From JAUSIF01 sp040901465 (GTDB lineage: Bacteria; Pseudomonadota; Alphaproteobacteria; Rhizobiales; Xanthobacteraceae): a DNA stretch of 31,085 nucleotides. The position numbers and the translations under genes are program-made. Every line of letters begins with the position of its first letter. The stretch's first letter is position 1. Below the pieces are notes generated by a model. The model was given only the letters and a program-made list of their open reading frames with translations. It was not told the DNA's origin and did no database searches. The stretch lies in contig JBBDYN010000025.1 of NCBI GenBank assembly GCA_040901465.1, forward strand, positions 1 to 31,085, written 5' to 3'. Positions 1-7,775 of this stretch are shown one piece after another.

Positions 1-40
1 ACAACCCCGGGGCGCTAATGTGCGCCGCGGTAAAAATCTA

Positions 41-132
41 CGTCGTCCCGAAAGCGGCGAAGCCGCGATCCGGGACCGTCCGAGGCGAACTGAAGACGAT
101 CCCGGCTCTCGCTTCGCTCGGCCGGGACGACG
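41..132. repeat. Head-to-head pair of palindromic intergenic repeats
   Basis: Positions 41-50 (CGTCGTCCCG) and 123-132 (CGGGACGACG) form a perfect 10-base inverted repeat. Inside it lie a hairpin at 54-66 (GCGGC, GAA, GCCGC) and a second self-complementary stretch around 104-125 built on CTCGCTTCGCTCG. Read from both ends, each half runs CGTCGTCCCG, then a GCGAAG core, then a CCGGGA-like close. The element therefore looks like two related repeat units facing each other. Such palindromes are common in intergenic DNA of Hyphomicrobiales. It lies downstream of the minus-strand gene ending at 279. Confidence 0.7.
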
Positions 133-278
133 AGTTGGCTGTTTGAAAAATGAATCAGTTTCTCAAGTCGGATGATTCATCCGCTTGAATCGGCTCGCGA
201 TTTTTCCGGCGCGGCGCGCCTGAAGCGGGCCGCGAACAAGCCCCGAACTTGCTTGAAGTCGCCGGAACGACGGAGCGG

Positions 279-551
279 CTATTGCCGGCTCGGCGGAACC
301 GTGAATTCGCCGCGGCGGATGCGGTCGCCGAGCCCCTCGGCGAAGCGCGCGGTCGCGTCCTCCCCGTAGGTCGAGACGAGTTCGTGGATTGCGGTGAACA
401 GCGAAACTTGCGCGAGGCAGTCGCCGTCGATGCCCTCGAGGCGGGCCTCCTCCCAGGCTTCGGAGAGATAGGCGAGGGCGGCGCGGCGCTCGTCCTCGGA
501 ACCGGCGGCGGCCTGGTCGGCCAGCGAATTGGGCAGCGGGATCGCGTTCAA
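279..551 (-). CDS. Conserved hypothetical protein, about 90 residues
   Basis: A small, soluble, mostly helical and acidic protein with no signal peptide or membrane segment. The frame stays open upstream to an ATG at 623, but I chose the TTG at 551. It has an ideal GGAGG (559-563) seven bases ahead, and the protein then begins M-N-A-I-P-L-P-N-S, whereas the 24 upstream residues are basic and look like non-coding sequence. No family is recognised. It is the last gene of a minus-strand cluster with the TIGR02301 protein and the Nudix hydrolase, separated from the former by 163 bases, so it may have its own promoter. Coding potential is supported by the ribosome binding site and by amino-acid composition only. 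Confidence 0.65.
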   Translation of the reverse strand: MNAIPLPNSLADQAAAGSEDERRAALAYLSEAWEEARLEGIDGDCLAQVSLFTAIHELVSTYGEDATARFAEGLGDRIRRGEFTVPPSRQ

Positions 552-714
552 GGATAAGCCTCCGCGGTCATTGCGAACCGAGACAAAGCGTTTCCCGGCG
601 AAAGTGACCCCGGTTCGCCGCAAACGCGTAAGCAGGAAACGTACTTTAACGGGGCGAATTAACCCGGTCGCGTGCCACCTTTCGGGAAGGTTAACGCGCG
701 ACCCCGACTTTCCG

Positions 715-1203
715 TTAGTTGCCGTATCTCGTTGCGATTTCGCGCGAAAGCTTGGCGCCCTCGTCGAGATAGCGGCGGATCGCGAGCCCGGCCGCGGGCG
801 TGCAGCCGCGATACGTCTGTTGGTACGCCGTGTAGGAGCGGTTGAAGCTCGCGATCAAGCCGTCGCGGCGCTCCGGCGGCGGCTGCTCCACCTCGATCAG
901 GCCCTGCATCTCGTTGCGCCAACGCGTGCCGTCCGCAGCCCCGCAGAGCGGGCGCAGATAGTGCAGCGCGCCGAGGATCTCGGCGAGCCGCGCCATCTCA
1001 CCCTCGTAGGCGGGCGGCGTCTCGATGATCTTCGCCTGTTTCTGCTCCGGTGCCACCCGCGCCGGCGCAGCCTTCTGTTGCTGCTGCTGCGGCGCCACCG
1101 GGCGCGGAGCGATGAAGTTGCGAAAAAAATCCTGAGCGTGCGCCGGCGCGGCAACGCCCGCGAGCGCCAAGGCAAGGACGAAAAGCGAAATTACGCGAAC
1201 CAT
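715..1203 (-). CDS. TIGR02301 family exported protein
   Basis: A 162-residue protein with a clear signal peptide: M-V-R, a hydrophobic core to about residue 20, then cleavage after A-H-A. A glutamine run (Q-Q-Q-Q-Q) and an A/P/K-rich linker precede the C-terminal domain, which holds the L-R-P-L-C-G and Y-R-G-C-T-P motifs. Those two cysteines could form a disulfide in the periplasm. The pattern matches TIGR02301, an alphaproteobacterial family of unknown function. The ATG at 1203 has AAGGA (1209-1213) five bases upstream; longer in-frame starts would bury the signal peptide. It follows the Nudix gene by 53 bases on the same strand, so co-transcription is likely. Confidence 0.85.
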   Translation of the reverse strand: MVRVISLFVLALALAGVAAPAHAQDFFRNFIAPRPVAPQQQQQKAAPARVAPEQKQAKIIETPPAYEGEMARLAEILGALHYLRPLCGAADGTRWRNEMQGLIEVEQPPPERRDGLIASFNRSYTAYQQTYRGCTPAAGLAIRRYLDEGAKLSREIATRYGN

Positions 1204-1256
1204 CGGAATCCTTCGGGCGGCCATATGCGCCCGATCAGGGGCGCAAGCAAGGCGGC

Positions 1257-1679
1257 TCAGGATTTGAGTAAACGCCGCGCCGTCTCGACGATTTCCGCGA
1301 GCCCCTCGGTGGTCTCGAAGCGCGCAAGCGCGCTGGGCTCGATCCATTCGACGGCGCTCAATTCGGGGCCAGCCTTCGCGACGCCCGCGCGCCAGCGTGC
1401 GGCAAACGACAGGATGACGAAATGGCGGTCGAGCGCGTCGTCCTTACCGTGCAGCATCATTTCTCGATAGCCGGCAAAGCCGGCGATTTCCGCTTCGACA
1501 CCGGTCTCTTCCAGGAGCTCGCGGCGTGCGGCCTCCGCCGCCGTCTCGCCGAACTCGATTTGTCCGCCGGGCAGCGTCCAGAGTTGCGGCGGGTTCGCGC
1601 GCCGCGCGAGCAGGAGCCGCCCCGCGCGGAAACAGGCGGCGCTCGCGGCAAGAACGGGTCGATTTGTGCTATCGCGCAT
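1257..1679 (-). CDS. Nudix hydrolase
   Basis: A 140-residue single-domain Nudix protein. The Nudix box is complete: G39, five residues, E45, seven residues, R53-E54-L55, then E57-E58, G60 and V61. These residues bind the divalent metal and position the diphosphate of a nucleoside-diphosphate-X substrate. The R-A-G-R-L-L-L-A-R-R start and W-T-L-P-G-G segment resemble ADP-ribose or (d)NTP pyrophosphatases, but the substrate cannot be read from sequence. An in-frame ATG at 1697 would add six residues; neither start has a convincing ribosome binding site. It diverges from the SRAP gene with about 30 bases between starts, so the two promoters must overlap each other or the coding regions. Confidence 0.9.
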   Translation of the reverse strand: MRDSTNRPVLAASAACFRAGRLLLARRANPPQLWTLPGGQIEFGETAAEAARRELLEETGVEAEIAGFAGYREMMLHGKDDALDRHFVILSFAARWRAGVAKAGPELSAVEWIEPSALARFETTEGLAEIVETARRLLKS

Positions 1680-1708
1680 GGCGGACCCGGAACCCATATC
1701 ATTGTTTC

Positions 1709-2392
1709 ATGTGCGGACGCTTCGTCATCACCTCCGCGCCGGAAGCGATCCGGCGGCTCCTGCGCTACGAGGAGCAGCCGAACTTTCCGCCGCGCTACAA
1801 TATCGCACCGACCCAGCCCATTCCGATCGTGCGGCTCGACCATGCCGCGCGCCATTTCGCGCTCGTGCGCTGGGGCCTGATCCCGTCCTGGGTGCAGGAC
1901 CCGAAGGACTTCGCGCTACTCTTCAACGCGCGGCTCGAAGGCATTGAAAGCAAGCCCGTCTACCGCGCCGCCATGAGGCGGCGTCGCTGCCTGATCCCGG
2001 CCGACGGCTTCTACGAATGGAAGAAGGAAGGGAAGGGCAGACGGCCCTATTTCGTGCGCGCGCGCGACAAGCAGCCGTTCGCCTTCGCCGGCCTTTGGGA
2101 AACCTGGAGCGACCGCGACGGCGGCGAGATCGAGACCGCCGCGATCATCATCTGCGAAGCGAACGAAACGCTCGCGCCGATCCACGATCGCATGCCGGTG
2201 ATCGTTCCGCGCGAGAAATACGATCCCTGGCTCGACGCGGACCGGATCGACGCGAGACCGGCGACAGCGCTCGTCGGTCCTGCGCCCGACGATTTTCTCG
2301 AGGCCTATGAAATCTCGACGCGGGTCAACAAGGCCGACAACGACGGCGCGGAAAACTTGCTGCCCCTGGTCAGAGAACCTTCCCCGGATTGA
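1709..2392 (+). CDS. yedK: SRAP family abasic-site-shielding protein (YedK/HMCES type)
   Basis: A 227-residue SRAP-domain protein. Family members react through Cys2 with abasic sites in single-stranded DNA, forming a stable thiazolidine cross-link that protects the site. All hallmark residues are present: C2 in M-C-G-R-F, N31 in R-Y-N-I-A-P-T-Q, N73 in L-F-N-A-R, E103 in G-F-Y-E-W and H159 in I-H-D-R-M-P. The start must be the ATG at 1709, because Cys2 has to follow the removed methionine; the frame is open further upstream but that stretch is not homologous. Its end overlaps the convergent flavoprotein gene by 23 bases. No SOS box was seen in the short divergent spacer. Confidence 0.96.
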   Translation: MCGRFVITSAPEAIRRLLRYEEQPNFPPRYNIAPTQPIPIVRLDHAARHFALVRWGLIPSWVQDPKDFALLFNARLEGIESKPVYRAAMRRRRCLIPADGFYEWKKEGKGRRPYFVRARDKQPFAFAGLWETWSDRDGGEIETAAIIICEANETLAPIHDRMPVIVPREKYDPWLDADRIDARPATALVGPAPDDFLEAYEISTRVNKADNDGAENLLPLVREPSPD

Positions 2393-3794
2393 GGATGCGC
2401 TTGGGATCGAGCAATTGCTTGATCGCCCGCATCATCTCGAGCTCCACCGGATCCTTCACGCCGGGAAGCAGCTCGCGCTTCATCACGCCGATGCCGTGCT
2501 CGGCCGAGATCGAGCCGCGGTGCTTGGCGACCAGCGCGTAGACGGCATTGTTGACTTCGTCCGTGCGCGCGAGGAACGCGGCCCGCTCCATGCTCTCGGG
2601 CCGGCACACCGTGAAGTGCATGTTGCCGTCGCCGAGATGGCCGAACGGCAGCGGCCGCGCACCGGGCACGACCTTGACTACGGCCGCGCTCGCGTCGTCG
2701 ATGAACGCCGGCACTGCCGCGACCGGCACCGAGACGTCGTGCGCGATCGAGCCGCCGGTGTACATCTGCGCCTCGGGCAACACGAGCCGCAGGTGCCAGA
2801 ACTGCCGCGACTGTTCGAGGCTCGCCGCGATGGTGGCGTCCTCGACGATTCCCTGCTCGCTGCCGGCCGCGAGGATTTCCTCCATCGTCGCGCGCAATCC
2901 CGTCTGCGCCGGCGAGGACAATTCCATGAGCGCGTACCAGGCGTGCGGCCGCGCCAGCGGATCGCGCGCGCCGCCCGGATGCCGCAAGGCGAGCTCGACG
3001 CCCGTCCGCGTCATCAGCTCGAAGCTCGTGACCGCGTTGCCCGCGCGCGCCTGTGCGATCTTGAGCAGCTCGAGTGCGGCTTGCGGCGAGGCGACGCCGA
3101 CGAACGCGGTCTCGAGCGAGCGCGGCGCGGGAAAGAGCTTGAGCACCGCCGCGGTGATGATCCCGAGCGTGCCCTCCGCGCCGACGAACAGATGGCGCAG
3201 GTCGTAACCGGTATTGTCCTTTTTCAACTTGCGCAGCCCGTTCCAGATGCGGCCGTCCGCGAGCACGACTTCGAGGCCGAGCACGAGATCGCGTGCGACG
3301 CCGTAGGTGAGCGCGTTGGTGCCGCCTGCGTTCGTCGAAAGGTTGCCGCCGATGGTGCAGGAGCCTTCGGCGCCTAGCGACAGCGGAAACAGCCGCTCGT
3401 TCTTCCTTGCCTCCTCCTGCGCGCGTTGCAGGATCACGCCCGCCTCGCAGGTCATGGAATTGGTGGCGAGGTCGATCTCGCGGATCTTGTCGAGCCGTGC
3501 GGTCGAGACGACGACCGCGCGCTCGTCGAACGGAACCTGTCCGCCCGAGAGCCCCGTGTTACCGCCCTGCGGCACCACCGGCGTGCCCGTCTCGTTCGCG
3601 AGCATGAGGATCGCGGCAACTTCCTTGGTCGAGCCGGGCTTCAGCACCGCCGCCGCGTGGCCCTGATAAAGATCGCGGCGCTCGGCGAGATACGGTGCCA
3701 TGTCCGCGGGATCGCGCAGCGCGTATTTCTCGCCGATGAGGGCGGCGAAGCGGTCGACGGGCGTTGCGGCCGGCTTTCCCGCAGGCTTGTTCAT
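2370..3794 (-). CDS. FAD-binding oxidoreductase, GlcD / D-2-hydroxyacid dehydrogenase type
   Basis: A 474-residue flavoprotein of the vanillyl-alcohol oxidase fold, as in D-lactate, glycolate (GlcD) and D-2-hydroxyglutarate dehydrogenases. The FAD-binding domain (about 50-225) contains P-Q-G-G-N-T-G-L-S-G-G-Q and the G-A-E-G-T-L-G-I-I-T motif. The C-terminal FAD-oxidase domain has the metal-ligand-type segments F-G-H-L-G-D-G-N-M-H and S-A-E-H-G-I-G, and ends L-D-P-K-R-I-L-N-P-G-K-V-L as in complete family members. The substrate is not determined; a 2-hydroxyacid oxidised with transfer of electrons to a quinone or ETF is likely. The ATG at 3794 has no clear ribosome binding site, and a possible promoter places transcription start close to it, so the mRNA may be leaderless. 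Confidence 0.93.
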   Translation of the reverse strand: MNKPAGKPAATPVDRFAALIGEKYALRDPADMAPYLAERRDLYQGHAAAVLKPGSTKEVAAILMLANETGTPVVPQGGNTGLSGGQVPFDERAVVVSTARLDKIREIDLATNSMTCEAGVILQRAQEEARKNERLFPLSLGAEGSCTIGGNLSTNAGGTNALTYGVARDLVLGLEVVLADGRIWNGLRKLKKDNTGYDLRHLFVGAEGTLGIITAAVLKLFPAPRSLETAFVGVASPQAALELLKIAQARAGNAVTSFELMTRTGVELALRHPGGARDPLARPHAWYALMELSSPAQTGLRATMEEILAAGSEQGIVEDATIAASLEQSRQFWHLRLVLPEAQMYTGGSIAHDVSVPVAAVPAFIDDASAAVVKVVPGARPLPFGHLGDGNMHFTVCRPESMERAAFLARTDEVNNAVYALVAKHRGSISAEHGIGVMKRELLPGVKDPVELEMMRAIKQLLDPKRILNPGKVL

Positions 3795-3802
3795 GGCGCG
3801 GA

Positions 3803-3831
3803 CTTATAGTCGTCATGGCCGGGCTTGTCCC
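3803..3831 (-). promoter_or_regulatory. Candidate sigma70-type promoter of the flavoprotein gene
   Basis: On the minus strand GGGACA (3826-3831) and TATAAG (3803-3808) are separated by 17 bases. The -10 element ends eight bases before the ATG at 3794, so transcription would start at or next to the start codon. The -35 element lies inside the palindromic repeat at 3811-3842. This is pattern matching only. Confidence 0.3.
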
Positions 3832-3842
3832 GGCCATCCACG
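3811..3842. repeat. Palindromic intergenic repeat, ATGGCCGGG type
   Basis: ATGGCCGGG (3815-3823) and CCCGGCCAT (3829-3837) form a perfect 9-base stem with a five-base loop CTTGT, flanked by CGTC and CCACG. This sequence is a frequent dispersed palindrome in Bradyrhizobium-like genomes. Only one copy was noticed in this window. Confidence 0.75.
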
Positions 3843-3884
3843 CCTTAGAGTCTGATCCGCCTGGACCGAGCCGGTTATCCGCTC

Positions 3885-3943
3885 ATTCCCGCGAAAGCGG
3901 GAATCCAGCACTGACGCTGCCTGGGTCCCCGCTTTCGCGGGGA
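3885..3943. repeat. Compound inverted repeat, CGCGAAAGCGGGAATCCAG type
   Basis: Two hairpins face each other. ATTCCCGC (3885-3892) pairs with GCGGGAAT (3897-3904) around GAAA, and TCCCCGC (3926-3932) pairs with GCGGGGA (3937-3943) around TTTC. The 19-base arm CGCGAAAGCGGGAATCCAG is repeated as a near-perfect reverse complement (two mismatches) ending at 3938, so the whole element is also one large imperfect palindrome. It is a known style of dispersed repeat in alpha- and gammaproteobacteria. Nothing else is recognised in the rest of the gap 3795-4001. Confidence 0.75.
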
Positions 3944-4001
3944 CGAACGGAGAGGAAACAAGCCGCGGTGCCGCGCGCCGGCCCGGGCATGACGAGCAAA
4001 G

Positions 4002-5003
4002 CTACGGCCGTGGCGCCGCGGCGCGCATAAGCCGGTCGCGGATAGCCTCGCCAAGGCCGGTCGCCGGGATCGGCGTTACCGCGATCGTATGGGCATCCGT
4101 CGCATCGAGCGCGCGTAAATGCGCGAACAGGTTGGCCGCGGCCTCCACGAGATCGCCTTTGGGCGAGAGGTCGAGCACATAGGCCGCGCGCTCAGCACCA
4201 TCCGGGCGCTTGGGTCCAAACGCGAGCAGCGCTTCGCCGGGTTGCACCTCGGACACGTCGAGGCGCAGTCGTGCCCGCGTCGCGTAGTGCGAGGGCAGCT
4301 GGCCCGGCGCCGACGGCGCATCTCCCCCTTGTGACGGAGCGTCGACCAGCGGAAATCCGAGCGCGGCCTCGATCGCATGGCGCGGGACCGTGCCGGGCCG
4401 CAGCAGCACCGGCCGGTCGCCCGTGCAATCGATGATCGTGGATTCGAGCCCCAAAGGAGCGGGGCCGCCGTCGAGGATGAGATCGATCCGGTCACGCAGG
4501 TCGGCGAGCACGTGCTCGGCGGTCGTCGGCGACACGTGGCCGGACCGGTTCGCGCTCGGCGCCACGACCGGCTTGCCGACTGCCTGCAAGAGAGCCTGCG
4601 CCACCGGATGCTTGGGAATCCGCAGCGCCACCGTATCGAGTCCCGCACGCGCGAGATCGCAGACCGCGCGATTCGGCAGAGCAGGCACCACGAGCGTCAG
4701 CGGCCCCGGCCAGAATTTTTCCGCGAGCCGGAGCGCCGCCTCGTTGAATGCGCCGATCCCCAGTGCCGCCTCGCGGCCCGAGAGATGCGCGATCAGCGGG
4801 TTGAACGCGGGCCGTTCCTTGGCCGCATAGAGCCGCGCCACTGCCTGCGCGTCGGTGGCGTCGGCCCCGAGCCCGTATACGGTCTCGGTCGGGAACGCGA
4901 CGAGCCCGCCCGCGGCGAGCGCATGCGCCGCCTCGGCGATGCCGGTGGCGTCGGCCGGCAGCATGCGGGTCGAATGTTTCGCGCCTGGCAGGCTCGCGGT
5001 CAC
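4002..5003 (-). CDS. tsaC: L-threonylcarbamoyladenylate synthase, Sua5 type
   Basis: This enzyme makes threonylcarbamoyl-AMP from threonine, bicarbonate and ATP, the first step of the universal t6A37 modification of ANN-decoding tRNAs. The YrdC domain (about 20-205) shows G-G-L-V-A-F-P-T-E-T-V-Y-G-L-G, the K-x-R-P segment A-A-K-E-R-P-A-F-N-P-L and S-A-N-R-S-G. A separate Sua5 domain fills about 215-330, which makes this the long Sua5 form and not the short TsaC form. I chose the GTG at 5003 because GGAG (5012-5015) lies eight bases upstream; the ATG at 4964 has none. It diverges from the acyl-CoA dehydrogenase gene across about 120 bases. Confidence 0.93.
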   Translation of the reverse strand: MTASLPGAKHSTRMLPADATGIAEAAHALAAGGLVAFPTETVYGLGADATDAQAVARLYAAKERPAFNPLIAHLSGREAALGIGAFNEAALRLAEKFWPGPLTLVVPALPNRAVCDLARAGLDTVALRIPKHPVAQALLQAVGKPVVAPSANRSGHVSPTTAEHVLADLRDRIDLILDGGPAPLGLESTIIDCTGDRPVLLRPGTVPRHAIEAALGFPLVDAPSQGGDAPSAPGQLPSHYATRARLRLDVSEVQPGEALLAFGPKRPDGAERAAYVLDLSPKGDLVEAAANLFAHLRALDATDAHTIAVTPIPATGLGEAIRDRLMRAAAPRP

Positions 5004-5123
5004 ATTGACGGCTCCGGTGGGCACGGCCACTCTCGGCCGAAATCGTCGATGGGCGGTAGGTCCTTGCGCGTTCGCGGTCAAGCCGCGCGCTGCGGTCGCC
5101 CTCAAGCGGGAACGGAGACGTCC

Positions 5124-6899
5124 ATGACCTATCGCGCCCCGGTCGCCGAGACCGTGTTCTTCCTCGATCATTGCACGAGCCTCAAGGCGCTTTCAGGCAA
5201 GGGCGCGCTCGCCGACGTGTCGCCCGATCTCATCGCGCAGGTGCTGGAGGAGGCGGGCAAGTTCGCGAACGAAGTGATCGCGCCGCTCAACCGCATCGGC
5301 GATCAGCAGGGCACGCCGTTTGCGAACGGCGTCGTCACCATGCCGCAAGGCTGGAAGGAAGCCTATCGCGCTTGGGCCGCAGCGGGATGGAACGCGCTGC
5401 CCGCGCCCACCGAATATGGCGGGCAGGGATTACCCTCGCTCGTGAACATGGCGTGCGTCGAATATTGGCACTCGGCCTGCATGGCGTTCGCGCTCGGCCC
5501 ATTGCTGACGCAGGCGGGAATTGAGGCGATGCACGCGCACGCGAGCGAGGAGATGAAAGAACGCTACCTGCACAAGCTCGTGTCCGGCGAATGGATGGGC
5601 ACGATGCAACTCACCGAGCCGCAGTCTGGCTCGGATCTTTCCGGCCTGCGCACCCGCGCCGATCGCGCGAACGACGGAACCTATCACCTCAAGGGCCAGA
5701 AGATTTTCATCACCTACGGCGAGCACGACCTGACGTCGAACATCATCCATTTCGTGCTCGCGCGTCTTCCCGACGCGCCGGCGGGTACGAAAGGAATTTC
5801 GCTGTTCCTCGTGCCGAAATTTCTCGTGAAGGAGGACGGCTCGCTCGGCCCGCGCAACGATCTCCGCTGCGCGTCCATCGAACACAAGATGGGCATTCAC
5901 GGATCGCCGACGTGCGTCATGCTCTACGGTGAGAACGAAGGCGCGGTCGGCTATCTAATTGGCGAGGAGAACAAGGGTCTCGCCTGCATGTTCACGATGA
6001 TGAATCTGGCGCGCCTCGGCGTCGGCGTCGAAGGCGTGGCGATTTCCGAGCGAGCGTACCAGCAGGCGCTCGCCTTTGCGCGCGATCGCAAGCAGGGCCG
6101 CGCCAACGGCAAGGACATGAGCCCGATCATCGTGCATCCCGACGTGAAGCGGATGCTGCTCACGATGCGCGCCATGACCGCCGCCTCGCGCGCGATCTGC
6201 CTGAAGACCGCGGACGCGATCGACCGCTCGCGGCATTTGCCGGACGCCAAGGCTCGCAGCGAGGCCTCCGATGAAGCGAACCTGTTCACGCCGGTCGCCA
6301 AGGCGTTCTCGACCGATTGCGGGATCGAGGTGACCTCGCTCGGCATCCAGGTGCACGGCGGCATGGGCTTCATCGAGGAAACCGGCGCCGCGCAGCATTA
6401 CCGCGATGCGCGCATTTCGGCGATCTACGAGGGGACGAACGGCATCCAGGCCATCGATCTCGTCACGCGTAAGATCGGCCAGTCCGGTGGCGAGACCTTG
6501 CAGCGCGTGCTCGGCAGTTATCGCGACATCGCCCGCCGTGTCGCGGAATTGAACGATCCTGCGTTCGGCGCGACCGCCGGCCGGCTCGGCGAGGCGGTTG
6601 CCGCGCTCGAACGCGCCTCCAGGCATCTGCTTGCCGAACTCGCAGCGAGGCCCGATGCGGCACTCGCCGGCGCGACGCCCTATTTGCGATTATTCGGCCT
6701 GACCGCCGGCGCGACTTACCTCACCGAGATGGCGCTCGCGGCCGACGCCGTCGGCGCCGGCGATCCCGCCAATGCCGCTCGCATTGCCACGGCGCGCTTC
6801 TTTGCCGAGAATCTCTTGGCGGCCGCTGGAGGGCTTGAGCAGGCTGTCGTCTCCGGCGCGGATTCGGTGATGCAGGCGGAGGCCGCGCTCGTCGCGTGA
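5124..6899 (+). CDS. Acyl-CoA dehydrogenase, long (about 590-residue) type
   Basis: A 591-residue FAD enzyme for alpha-beta dehydrogenation of an acyl-CoA, passing electrons to ETF. Q-L-T-E-P-Q-S-G-S-D-L (162-172) is the flavin- and acyl-binding signature. E436 in I-Y-E-G-T-N-G is the expected catalytic base, and Q-V-H-G-G-M-G-F is present around 409-416. The extra C-terminal domain (about 460-590) defines the subgroup that includes the methylmercaptopropionyl-CoA dehydrogenase DmdC, but many members act on other acyl-CoAs, so the substrate is open. The ATG at 5124 has GGAG nearby; an in-frame ATG further upstream gives an unlikely basic extension. It is directly followed by an SDR gene. Confidence 0.94.
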   Translation: MTYRAPVAETVFFLDHCTSLKALSGKGALADVSPDLIAQVLEEAGKFANEVIAPLNRIGDQQGTPFANGVVTMPQGWKEAYRAWAAAGWNALPAPTEYGGQGLPSLVNMACVEYWHSACMAFALGPLLTQAGIEAMHAHASEEMKERYLHKLVSGEWMGTMQLTEPQSGSDLSGLRTRADRANDGTYHLKGQKIFITYGEHDLTSNIIHFVLARLPDAPAGTKGISLFLVPKFLVKEDGSLGPRNDLRCASIEHKMGIHGSPTCVMLYGENEGAVGYLIGEENKGLACMFTMMNLARLGVGVEGVAISERAYQQALAFARDRKQGRANGKDMSPIIVHPDVKRMLLTMRAMTAASRAICLKTADAIDRSRHLPDAKARSEASDEANLFTPVAKAFSTDCGIEVTSLGIQVHGGMGFIEETGAAQHYRDARISAIYEGTNGIQAIDLVTRKIGQSGGETLQRVLGSYRDIARRVAELNDPAFGATAGRLGEAVAALERASRHLLAELAARPDAALAGATPYLRLFGLTAGATYLTEMALAADAVGAGDPANAARIATARFFAENLLAAAGGLEQAVVSGADSVMQAEAALVA

Positions 6900-7775
6900 T
6901 TGATCTTGTCCCTTCACGGCAGGACGCTTTTCATCACCGGCGCTTCGCGCGGCATTGGCCTCGCTATCGCGCTCCGGGCAGCGCGCGACGGCGCCAACAT
7001 CGCAGTCGCCGCCAAGACCGACCAGCCGCATCCAAAGCTTGAAGGCACGATCCACACGGCTGCGGATGAAGTCGAGAAGGCGGGCGGCAAGGCGCTCGCG
7101 CTCGTATGCGACGTGCGCGAGGAAAAGCAGGTCGCCGAGGCGATCGAGAAAGCGGCCGCGCAATTCGGCGGCATCGATATTGTCGTCAACAACGCGAGCG
7201 CGATCCAGCTCACCCGCACGCCGGATACCGACATGCGCCGCTTCGACCTGATGCAGCAGGTGAATGCGCGCGCGACCTACATGGTCTCGAAATACGCGAT
7301 CCCGCACCTCGAGCGCGCACAGAATCCGCATATCCTCGCGCTTTCGCCGCCCCTCGACATCAAGGAGCAGTGGTTCGCCCCGCATCTCGCTTATTCGATG
7401 GCGAAGTACGGCATGAGCCTCGTGGTGCTGGGACTTGCCGGTGAGCTGCGCCCCAAGGGCATTGCGGTAAACGCGCTCTGGCCGCGCACGACGATTGCCA
7501 CCGCCGCGATTCGAAACCTTCTTGGCGGCGACCGCGTCGTGCGCATGAGCCGCAAGCCGGAGATTATGGCCGACGCGGCCTATCGGATCTTCCAGAAATC
7601 CGCGCGCGAATTCACTGGAAATTTTCTGATCGACGACAATTTTCTCGCGGCCGAAGGCGAGGCCGATTTCGACAAATATCGTGTCGACCCGACGCAGCCG
7701 CTCGCGCCGGATTTCTTCGTGCCGGATGAAATGAAGCCGCCGCCTTCCGTGCGATTGGACGCGAAAAAATCCTAG
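6900..7775 (+). CDS. Short-chain dehydrogenase/reductase, HSDL2-like
   Basis: A 291-residue SDR with the NAD(P)-binding G14-A-S-R-G-I-G20, N-N-A-S at 97-100 and the triad S149, Y165, K169 (Y-S-M-A-K). The long loop after the Rossmann start (K-T-D-Q-P-H-P-K-L-E-G-T-I) and L-W-P-R-T-T-I-A-T-A-A are typical of the hydroxysteroid-dehydrogenase-like 2 (HSDL2) subgroup, thought to act on lipid or acyl intermediates. The TTG at 6900 follows the upstream TGA without a gap, and there is no good ribosome binding site, so translation is probably coupled to the acyl-CoA dehydrogenase. A second TTG at 6906 gives the start M-S-L-H-G-R-T usual in homologues and may be the true start. Confidence 0.9.
   Translation: MILSLHGRTLFITGASRGIGLAIALRAARDGANIAVAAKTDQPHPKLEGTIHTAADEVEKAGGKALALVCDVREEKQVAEAIEKAAAQFGGIDIVVNNASAIQLTRTPDTDMRRFDLMQQVNARATYMVSKYAIPHLERAQNPHILALSPPLDIKEQWFAPHLAYSMAKYGMSLVVLGLAGELRPKGIAVNALWPRTTIATAAIRNLLGGDRVVRMSRKPEIMADAAYRIFQKSAREFTGNFLIDDNFLAAEGEADFDKYRVDPTQPLAPDFFVPDEMKPPPSVRLDAKKS

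Noticed and set aside
172..369. Short plus-strand frames in the first 560 bases
   Set aside because: No ribosome binding site or recognisable product; they overlap the better supported minus-strand gene starting at 551.
2307..3377. 356-codon plus-strand frame over the flavoprotein gene
   Set aside because: His/Arg-rich composition without motifs; the FAD-binding signatures are on the minus strand.
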